This document shows positions 6,980 to 13,085 of a DNA stretch of 30,181 bases, one piece after another (position 1 is the first letter of the stretch; each line of letters opens with the position of its first letter). The DNA comes from DSUN01 sp035527715 (GTDB taxonomy: Bacteria; Planctomycetota; PUPC01; DSUN01). Under the pieces are notes generated by a model that was given only the letters and a program-made list of their open reading frames with translations, searched no databases and had not been told where the DNA came from. The stretch spans positions 1-30,181 of the forward strand of contig DATKZY010000055.1 in assembly GCA_035527715.1 (NCBI GenBank), written 5' to 3'. Both the position numbers and the translations under genes were made by a program.

Positions 6980-8239
6980 GGCGATTCTCTCCTTCCCAGA
7001 AGACGACTCGGGTGTGCGCGACCGCCTGCGGCGCCGGGCGAAGAGGCCCAGGCCGCCGAGGGCGAGGAGCGTGAGGCTGCCCGGCTCAGGGATGACGAGC
7101 TCAGCGTAGCCGAACAGGCTCTCCACCCGCAGGCCGGTGTAGCCGGCCGCGAGGGTGTTCTCGACGACGAACGTCAGCGTGTTGATGTTGGGCAGAAAGC
7201 CGCTGTCAATGAGGAACGACGTGTACGTGCTGAACTGTGCAGTGTTGACCTGTCCCGTGCTCACGCCGTTGATCAGGATGTCGAGGCCGGGGTTGTCCGT
7301 CGCCCACAGGCCGGTGATTTCGGCCGACATGGCGTCGAGCCCGGTCAGGTCGAACTGGATCTGGTACTCGTACACGCCAACCGGCGCGGCAGACGTGTTG
7401 AACTGCGGGGCGATCCACTTGGAGGTCGAGCTGTTGGCCAGCCAGTTCCCCGTCGAGATGGGGGCGACGCTCTCGTTCTCGACGTGGGCGTCCGGCCACA
7501 GGCCGTGGGTGCCGGCCAGGATGGTGTAATGCGGGTCAATCGAGGAGTCGAGGTTGGGCAGCGGGTTCCCGTCGTTATCCACCCCGGTATTGAAGAGGCC
7601 CGGGATGGGAATGCCGGAGGGAGGCGGTGCGCTGCTGACGAGTTCGTTGCTGAAGCCGTAATGGTGGAATGTGTTGCCAGAGACCAGCGGGGAGAAGGAG
7701 AACGTGAGCGATGGCGTGGCGGCAGTGTAGGTGTACTGGAGCAGGTTGGGGTTGTTCGTCCCGGTGGTGTTGCTGAAGTCCTGGTCGAAGCGGACGCTGC
7801 CGCCATCGCTCGCAGTGATGTCCACCACCCGGCCGCCCGCGGCCTCCCACGTCTCGTTGTAGAACGTCGTAGCGTACGTGTTCCCAGGCGTCAGGCCGGT
7901 CAGCGTCAGGCTGGCCCCTGTACCGTAGTAGAAGTTCCTCAGAAGGGTGTTGGTGTCCCCCACGGCGTTGTTGGCGTTGTTCGGGTAGGCGCTGCCGGCG
8001 CCAGCCAGGGTGTAGTTGGTCCCGTTTCTTGGGCCGGCGATGAAGGCCACACCGTTGATCGTCTCGCCCGGGCCGTTGTAGTCCACCGCGTGGGTGTACG
8101 TCTTGCTCGAGCTGATCCCGCAGTCGGCATCGCCGGTGAACGCCGAGTACGTGAAGACGCCTGCCGTCACTACGGGGCCCGCCACACAGAGCAGGGCCGC
8201 CACTGCTACGACACCACACACTTGACGCAGTCTTGTCAT
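5546..8239 (-). CDS. Two PEP-CTERM proteins merged in one reading frame (897 aa)
   Basis: From ATG 8239 (AGGAGG 8 nt upstream) the frame encodes a signal peptide (MTRLRQVCG...), a domain starting TYSAFTGDADCGIS, a second domain starting FNTGVDNDGNPLPNL, and then a complete PEP-CTERM signal VIPEPGSLTLLALGGLGLF with an Arg tail (ending near 7010). Instead of a stop, the frame runs through 13 residues (RTPESSSGKERIA) into a second complete protein starting at 6979: signal peptide, LamG domain, another FNTGVDANG domain and a final IPEPATLTLLALGGLGLL anchor. The two FNTGVD domains are clearly homologous. An upstream in-frame ATG at 8350 also has a ribosome site and adds 37 residues (see 8240-8350). 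Translation may give a fusion, two proteins, or both. Confidence 0.8.
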   Translation of the reverse strand: MTRLRQVCGVVAVAALLCVAGPVVTAGVFTYSAFTGDADCGISSSKTYTHAVDYNGPGETINGVAFIAGPRNGTNYTLAGAGSAYPNNANNAVGDTNTLLRNFYYGTGASLTLTGLTPGNTYATTFYNETWEAAGGRVVDITASDGGSVRFDQDFSNTTGTNNPNLLQYTYTAATPSLTFSFSPLVSGNTFHHYGFSNELVSSAPPPSGIPIPGLFNTGVDNDGNPLPNLDSSIDPHYTILAGTHGLWPDAHVENESVAPISTGNWLANSSTSKWIAPQFNTSAAPVGVYEYQIQFDLTGLDAMSAEITGLWATDNPGLDILINGVSTGQVNTAQFSTYTSFLIDSGFLPNINTLTFVVENTLAAGYTGLRVESLFGYAELVIPEPGSLTLLALGGLGLFARRRRRSRTPESSSGKERIAMAKSRRLWGVVAVAALLFVGGAAAQAGLYSDAVLADSPVGYWRLGEAAGAAQAADLTTYNRPLDYNNFTGANFGFTGAIAGDANTAVKLTAASTTISRANTADFGFASGQSFSLEYWMRVAPGSSSARDAGVVDKGYDGTQARPWYLTRYNVADTDRVDLFLRNSGGSSYTVASSTGSVTLKNDQWHHVVGVYDASNSQIRLYVDGIYQGATSGVPADAYGTNTRPFIVGNHLNRFYDGQMDELALYSVPLDNLDGAGGRDGHNRILDHYYAASGLVRVPGVFNTGVDANGIPLPNLSTSIDPHYTILPGDHGLGPDAHVENESVTPISTGAWLANSSISKWIAPQFNTTNAPGGQYWYEMLFDLTDYEPTTAVLTGRWATDNPGLDILINGVGTGITSGGFGAFTSFTVASGFGSGINSLTFIVNNAGSGYTGLRVEDLALFAEPFILIPEPATLTLLALGGLGLLRRRRQRGRRA

Positions 8240-8350
8240 GGCCTTCTCCTCCTTTCGAGGGAATGAGGTGACTGTGCGTGTCGCGCCGCCCCGGCGCCTG
8301 CGGCGGCGCAGCAGCGCCAGCCGCCCCAGCCGAAGCCTCGATTTCTCCAT
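8240..8350 (-). pseudogene. Remnant of a PEP-CTERM gene: start plus tail only
   Basis: ATG at 8350 has AAAGGAG at 6-7 nt and begins MEKSRLR, like the neighbouring MAKSRR start. The frame then goes straight into LGRLALLRRRRRR, which at protein and DNA level mirrors the last residues of the PEP-CTERM anchors nearby (LGGLGLLRRRRR). It continues in frame through the next ribosome site into the protein starting at 8239. The simplest reading is a tandem PEP-CTERM gene that lost its interior. If this ATG is used, the fused product gains 37 residues before the signal peptide. Confidence 0.55.
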
Positions 8351-8534
8351 CTCTCGCTCCTTTCACAGAGACAGCAGATATAATCAAATCTAAGCAATTT
8401 TGCTGCAACGCGCGTGCCGCCAGCCTTGCCCGCCGCGCAGGAGCTTGTATTCTCCGCTAGTCCAGACACAGCAATGCCTTACGGCCTTGACTGCCAAGTG
8501 GGAACTGAGGCTTCCGGCACACGGCATCGCCCAC

Positions 8535-8638
8535 ATGTTGACGAACGGCAACATCGCCGGCGCGAGGCACCGGCGATCTCCGCACCTAACCACTGAGTCT
8601 GCAATCGCTTAGGTGCATGTTGAGTTCGGGCAACATGC
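8535..8638. repeat. Pair of ATGTTG-N8-CAACAT inverted repeats
   Basis: ATGTTG (8535-8540) pairs with CAACAT (8549-8554). GCATGTTG (8615-8622) pairs with CAACATGC (8631-8638). Both have an 8-nt centre (ACGAACGG and AGTTCGGG), and the centres are 82 bp apart. Equal arms and spacing suggest two sites for one dimeric DNA-binding protein. Confidence 0.4.
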
Positions 8639-8766
8639 CACTGCCCTGGCGCAACACGGGCGGGCGCGCAGCCAAGCGATGTCACCGACATGACGAATGG
8701 GTTCCAGGAGGAGCCTGGCCAGGTTCTGGGGCGAGCCGTAGTGGCCGGCAACATGTTTCTTGCCAT

Positions 8767-8795
8767 TTGCGCTCCCGTGCCGGCGGGCGTAGAAT
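8767..8795 (+). promoter_or_regulatory. Likely promoter of the methyltransferase-like gene
   Basis: TTGCGC (8767-8772), 17 bp, TAGAAT (8790-8795), about 55 bp before the ATG at 8850. The -35 is weak; the -10 hexamer is the one most used in this window. Confidence 0.45.
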
Positions 8796-8849
8796 ACCGC
8801 CTGTGCCCGAACGGTCCGATTCGCCCCAGGGTCCCACAGGTGCCGTCCA

Positions 8850-9596
8850 ATGGCCGCACGAACCTTTCAGAGCGACGACTGGCAGAGCTACAAGATGGAC
8901 TACGGTCAGCCGCACCGCGCGTTGGAGCCGCTGGAGAAGGAGATCGCGATCGTGGATGCGGCGCTGGCCGAGCTCCGCTCGGCGGGCATCCTGCCGCACA
9001 CGAGCTACGACCACGCGAAGATGCTGGCCCACCGCAAGGCCGTAGCGGAGCTGTTCGAGATCCCCTGGACGGCGATCACCCCCCGCGTGCAGCGGCTGCT
9101 CTACGCGATCAACGCCATCGCCCAGCCGCGGAACATGATTGCCGCGGGGGTCTTCTGCGGCAACACGTTCATCTCCAACGCGGGGGCCGCCGTCGGCCCG
9201 GGCGCCTGCTACACTGCTGGGAACCTGATCGGCGTCGAGATCAAGGCTGAGGAGGCCGAGCGGGCCGAGCGAAACGTCCGCCGCCTCGACCCGACCGGCG
9301 TCGCCCGGGTTGTCGCTGCCGATGCGATTGACGTGTGCCGCGACTTCCCCGAGCCGATCCACCTGCTCTACCTCGACGCCGACGGCCCGCCTGGGCTGGG
9401 CAAGGGGATCTACCTCACGATCCTCCAGGCCGCTCTCGACAAGATGCCGCGCGGCGCCATCGTCCTCGCCCACAACAGCGTCAATGGCGCCGGCCGCCTC
9501 CAGCACTACTTCGCCTTCGTCCGCGGCCAGGGGGGCTTCCGCGAGAGCGTGAATGTGATTCTCGACGGAGAGGGGCTCGAGGTCTCGATGAGATGA
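8850..9596 (+). CDS. Class I SAM-dependent methyltransferase-like protein (248 aa)
   Basis: The second half fits the O-methyltransferase/Methyltransf_24 pattern: a motif I-like MIAAGVFCGNTF (96-107), an acidic residue at the end of the next strand (E130, GVEIKAEEAERAERN), VVAADAID (154-161), LLYLDADG (172-179) and AIVLAHNSVNG (203-213), which corresponds to the late strand with DN in caffeoyl-CoA-type enzymes. Motif I is atypical (AGVFCG instead of GxGxG). The N-terminal 90 residues are helical and probably form a substrate lid. AGGTG lies 8 nt before the ATG. The substrate is unknown. It stands alone with its own promoter, 128 bp from the next gene. Confidence 0.7.
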   Translation: MAARTFQSDDWQSYKMDYGQPHRALEPLEKEIAIVDAALAELRSAGILPHTSYDHAKMLAHRKAVAELFEIPWTAITPRVQRLLYAINAIAQPRNMIAAGVFCGNTFISNAGAAVGPGACYTAGNLIGVEIKAEEAERAERNVRRLDPTGVARVVAADAIDVCRDFPEPIHLLYLDADGPPGLGKGIYLTILQAALDKMPRGAIVLAHNSVNGAGRLQHYFAFVRGQGGFRESVNVILDGEGLEVSMR

Positions 9597-9637
9597 AGTC
9601 CAATCATCAACATCCCATGACGGCTGCCCCGGCCCCC

Positions 9638-9667
9638 TTGACACACTGGCGCCAAGCCGGTTAGAAT
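9638..9667 (+). promoter_or_regulatory. Promoter of the 721-aa gene
   Basis: TTGACA (9638-9643), 18 bp, TAGAAT (9662-9667), about 58 bp before the ATG at 9725. Confidence 0.6.
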
Positions 9668-9724
9668 GCCCCGGCGAGGGAACTGGGTGTTTTTCTGGCT
9701 CCTGGCAACGAAGGGAGGTCCGGC

Positions 9725-11890
9725 ATGCCCGCGAAGCTCCGTGCGTTCGTGGCCGTCGCTATCGTGGCTCTCCTGGCCGTCGGCGTCTACCTCTGGCGCC
9801 GCGGCCCGGCACTGAAGACCCCGCTCACCCCCGAGATGCAGAAGGCATTCGGCGCGGCCGCCTACGTTCCGGAGGACGTGTCGGCCTACGCCGCCCACAT
9901 GGACCTCGGCCCGTCTCTCAGGGCCGTCTGGAACAGCCAGGCGGTCCAGAGCCTTGTCGCTCTGCCCCTCGTGCAGCAGTTCTGGATGCAGGTGCAGCAG
10001 AGCCCCCCCTACCGGGAATTCGCGCGGGCATCGAAAACGCAGCCTGCCCTCGTCGAGGGCCTGCCCATCCTTGACGACGCGGTGTCGTCGGAGGTCTTCG
10101 CCTGCGCGGGGCCGGAGTTCCCGGAGTTCCTCGGTGCCGCTGGGGCCGTGTTCAACACGATTCAGCTCGCGGGCTTCCGCCGCGGCATGGCCGGGGTGAA
10201 CCCCGACGCCGAGCCCCCCACAGCCGCCATCCTCGACATCATCGTCGCGAACGAGAAACGGCTTCAGGTGCCCTCCCTCCTCCTTGGCTTCAAGCTCACG
10301 AGGCCCGACGCTGCCCGCGATTTCCTGGACTCCTGGATCCCCAAGATCGGCCCCACCCCCTTCGGCGAGTTCGCGAGGAAATCGCGCGGGGCGGGAGCCC
10401 TCCACGTCCTCGAGCTTCACGGCGAAACGATGTTCCGCGGCCCCATCGTCATGCTGCCGCGCGACCTGGAGCGCCAGGGCGTGCCCGACGGCGTCGCCCG
10501 CCGCTTCGTCAACTGGCTCGCCGGCTTCCGAATCACCATCGCCGTCGGCGTCTTCGGCGACTACCTGCTCGTGTCCATCGGCCGCGACACGGCGCTGCTC
10601 GACCAGTGGGGTCGCGGCCGCTCGCTCGCCGAGACGCCCGACCTCGATCCCCTGCGCGCCAGCTTCAAGCCCGGCCTCCAGAGCCTGAGCTACTCCTCCG
10701 CGAAGATGGACGCGACGCTCAGCCCCACCCCCGCGGACCTCCGCCGCTTCGCCACCGTTCTCGCCGACGTCGTACCGCAACGCCCCGCCACCAAGGGCCT
10801 CCGGGAGCGTATCCTGAAGGACGCTGAGGAGCTTATCCGGGACATTGACTTTCCCGCCCCGAGCGCGGCCCTGGCCTGCTCGTTCGCGAACAAGGGCGTC
10901 GAGACCCTCTCGTTCGGCGGGCAGCCCCTCGGTGGGCTGGACCACTCCCAGCCCCTCACGATCCTCGCCCACCGCACCAAGCAACCCATCGTCTACTCGG
11001 CCAGCCGCGCCGCCAAGACACCGCCCGGTTCCTACGACAAGGCAGTCAAGTGGATCAAGATTCTCTTCGGCTACTTCGAGGACTACGGCGTCCCCAACAT
11101 GCCCCCGGACGCCCGCAAGCACTACGGGACCATCATGGCCTTCGTCCGGCCCTTCCTCGCCGAAGTGGACGACGCGACGCGGACCTGCCTGGTCCCTGCC
11201 CTCGACGGGGTGCAGACCCTCTTCGTGCTCGACGGCCAGGGCGCCCTCTCCAGCTTCCCCAACGGCACCAGCCCCCCCAAGACCATCCCCCTGCCGCGCT
11301 TCGCCGTCGCCGTCGAACTCACGGACCCGCAGAAGTTCACCCAGGGCATCGAGCGCTACGCCGCCGCCGTCCAAAGGCTCCTTGACGACGCGCGGAAGGC
11401 CTACCCCAAGCACATCCCGCCCCACCTCACACTCCCCGCGCCGGTCGTCGCCGACACCGCTGCCGGCAAGCAGGTCTACTACCCCATCCCCTGGAACCTC
11501 GGCCCGGATGTGTTCCCGTGCGCCGTGCTCAAGGGCCGCCTGCTCATCCTCGCCTCCTCCTCCAACCTCGCCCGCGAGATGACCGAGGCCGTTCCCATGC
11601 CCACCTCGCCCGTCACCGCGCCCGACAAGGCGGCCGGCGCCGTCGCCGGGGCCAATCTGCTGCGCGCCTGGAACTACACCAGCCGTCTCAGCGACGCCCT
11701 GTTCGCCCTCATCCAGGCCGACGGCACGATGCGCCAGGAGGATCGGCAGCAGGCGATGCTGGTCAAGATGCACCTCGATGCCCTGTGGCGATCGCTGGGC
11801 GCCTTGAGCGGCTACAGCTCGACCACCACGCTCCGCGACGGCCGCGTCGTCACCCACTCGTGGCTCCACGTCGAGGACATCAAGCCATGA
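9725..11890 (+). CDS. Membrane-anchored protein of unknown function (721 aa)
   Basis: ATG follows GGGAGG with 6-nt spacing. Residues 6-25 form a single N-terminal membrane segment, and the remaining ~690 residues should lie outside the cytoplasm. The chain is alpha/beta in character, rich in Pro and Ala, with no catalytic motif I recognise. The layout (N-terminal anchor, long periplasmic part starting with VPEDVSAYAA) recalls large DUF3352-like proteins of planctomycetes, but that is only a resemblance. Its stop overlaps the next start by 4 nt (ATGA), so it is probably co-translated with the CvpA-like protein and may act with it at the membrane. Confidence 0.75.
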   Translation: MPAKLRAFVAVAIVALLAVGVYLWRRGPALKTPLTPEMQKAFGAAAYVPEDVSAYAAHMDLGPSLRAVWNSQAVQSLVALPLVQQFWMQVQQSPPYREFARASKTQPALVEGLPILDDAVSSEVFACAGPEFPEFLGAAGAVFNTIQLAGFRRGMAGVNPDAEPPTAAILDIIVANEKRLQVPSLLLGFKLTRPDAARDFLDSWIPKIGPTPFGEFARKSRGAGALHVLELHGETMFRGPIVMLPRDLERQGVPDGVARRFVNWLAGFRITIAVGVFGDYLLVSIGRDTALLDQWGRGRSLAETPDLDPLRASFKPGLQSLSYSSAKMDATLSPTPADLRRFATVLADVVPQRPATKGLRERILKDAEELIRDIDFPAPSAALACSFANKGVETLSFGGQPLGGLDHSQPLTILAHRTKQPIVYSASRAAKTPPGSYDKAVKWIKILFGYFEDYGVPNMPPDARKHYGTIMAFVRPFLAEVDDATRTCLVPALDGVQTLFVLDGQGALSSFPNGTSPPKTIPLPRFAVAVELTDPQKFTQGIERYAAAVQRLLDDARKAYPKHIPPHLTLPAPVVADTAAGKQVYYPIPWNLGPDVFPCAVLKGRLLILASSSNLAREMTEAVPMPTSPVTAPDKAAGAVAGANLLRAWNYTSRLSDALFALIQADGTMRQEDRQQAMLVKMHLDALWRSLGALSGYSSTTTLRDGRVVTHSWLHVEDIKP

Positions 11891-12807
11891 CCGTCCTCGC
11901 GGTCACCCTCGCCGTCGTCTTCGCCGCCTGGATGGCCTGGCGTGGCTGCCGGCATGGCGCCACGGGCACGGTGCTCGGCTGGCTCCCGTTCCTCGCGGCG
12001 GGCGTTGTGCTCGTCGTCGGCCTGTGGCTTGCCTGGCTCGCGATCACGTGCTTCGTGCTGCTCGCCACGGTGGCGCTCGTGGCCGCCGTGGCCACACTCG
12101 TCCTCTGCTTCTGGGTCACCCGCTCGGCCCGTCGCGCCGCGCCGCCTCACCGCGATGAGAGGCACGAGAGCGGCCGTTTCCGATCCTCTCTCCGAGCCCT
12201 CGACCGCTTCGGCGGCGCGCTCCTGGGCCTGGTGGCCGCGTCGGTGCTCTGCCTCGCCGCGGCAACGATCGGCAGCGCCGTGCCCCTCGCCTACTCGCTC
12301 GGGACGGCACAGCCATGCGACTCGGACCGGTCCGCCGCCCTCCCCGCCTGGGTCGAGGGCCTGAGCCGTGCCTGCTGCGCCGTCGCCGACGTCGCCACGG
12401 TGGGCGTCCTCGACCACATTCCCCGCCTCGGCGCCTACGCCCGTGAGGTCCGAGCCCTGGTCGTCATCCTCAACGCGCCGGCGCACAAGCTCAAGCTCCT
12501 CGCCGAGAAGCGCGGCCTCACCACGCTCACCGACCTGCCCGAGGTCCAGGCCGCGCTGGCCGACGACGCGTATCTCGACCTCATGGTCCGCGTCGGCAGC
12601 GGCGACCTCTCGGCCCTGCGGCCCCTCGCCGAGCACCCGACCACGCGGGGCCTGCTTCGCTGCCCCGAGGTCCGCCAGTTCACCTCCACCCTCACCCCCT
12701 CCGTCCTCGCCCGCGACCTGGCCGGCGATTCTGCCGCGCCGCCCAGCCCTGCCCCCCAAGCCGAGGTCGCTCGTCCAGCACCCGCCACTCGAGGCGATGC
12801 CTCCTGA
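11887..12807 (+). CDS. CvpA-like membrane protein (306 aa)
   Basis: ATG at 11887 overlaps the TGA of the preceding gene. The N-terminus has two or three closely spaced membrane helices (about 1-22, 30-78), then a basic stretch and another helix after RFGGALLGLV (about 105-140). WRGCRHGATG near residue 18 and the RFGGALLG helix match the layout of colicin V production (CvpA) family proteins. The C-terminal ~130 residues are soluble, with DLPEVQAALADD and CPEVRQF segments, and end in a Pro/Ala tail. Function is unknown; coupling to the 721-aa anchored protein suggests one membrane complex. Confidence 0.6.
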   Translation: MTVLAVTLAVVFAAWMAWRGCRHGATGTVLGWLPFLAAGVVLVVGLWLAWLAITCFVLLATVALVAAVATLVLCFWVTRSARRAAPPHRDERHESGRFRSSLRALDRFGGALLGLVAASVLCLAAATIGSAVPLAYSLGTAQPCDSDRSAALPAWVEGLSRACCAVADVATVGVLDHIPRLGAYAREVRALVVILNAPAHKLKLLAEKRGLTTLTDLPEVQAALADDAYLDLMVRVGSGDLSALRPLAEHPTTRGLLRCPEVRQFTSTLTPSVLARDLAGDSAAPPSPAPQAEVARPAPATRGDAS

Positions 12808-12870
12808 ATCCCCTGTAGCCGCGGAGTCTGGCTCCGATTCCGGGGCATTCCTTCCGGGGTCTCACTCGTG

Positions 12871-12962
12871 CTCGTCGTCGTCCTCGTCGTCGTCGTCGAA
12901 CTCTTGGCCCCTGCCCCTGATCAGGATTCGACGACGAGGACGACGACGACAACGACGACGAT
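12871..12962. repeat. Inverted GTC/GAC trinucleotide runs
   Basis: A run of CTCGTCGTC-type triplets ending TCGAA (12871-12900) faces TTCGACGACGAGG and further GAC triplets (12927-12962) across a 26-nt loop. Apart from a shift of one or two triplets the arms are complementary and could form a long stem. Confidence 0.65.
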
Positions 12963-13021
12963 TCCAGACCGCGGCCAAGGAGCCCCGGATTGGGGATCAG
13001 ACTCGTAGGCGCGCGAGGTTC

Positions 13022-13057
13022 TTCCTGCGACGACGGTTTTCGGGTATACTGATACCC
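13022..13057 (+). promoter_or_regulatory. Promoter with a dyad over its -10 box
   Basis: TTCCTG (13022-13027), 17 bp, TATACT (13045-13050). The perfect dyad GGGTAT-ACTG-ATACCC (13042-13057) covers the -10 box, as expected for a repressor site. The ATG is at 13086. Confidence 0.4.
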
Positions 13058-13085
13058 TGACCACACACCCTCCGGGGCGAGCGGC

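Larger units (their letters stand above)
8351..8849. other. Spacer with dyads and a promoter, no gene
   Basis: No convincing coding frame. It holds an A+T-rich patch before the 8350 start (8365-8405; a poor TTGCAG/GATTAT promoter match on the minus strand), two ATGTTG-N8-CAACAT dyads (8535-8554 and 8617-8636) and the promoter of the methyltransferase-like gene (8767-8795). Confidence 0.6.
12808..13085. other. Short spacer with a GAC/GTC triplet hairpin and a promoter
   Basis: It contains a pair of opposed GTC/GAC trinucleotide runs (12871-12900 and 12927-12950, further triplets to 12962) and the promoter and dyad before the acyltransferase fusion (13022-13057). No open frame shows coding character. 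Confidence 0.6.

Noticed and set aside
9506..11869. 787-codon minus-strand frame antisense to the 721-aa gene
   Set aside because: Composition is Gly/Glu/Arg/Val-rich as expected for a GC-driven shadow, without a ribosome site or domain. The plus frame has a ribosome site, promoter and membrane anchor.
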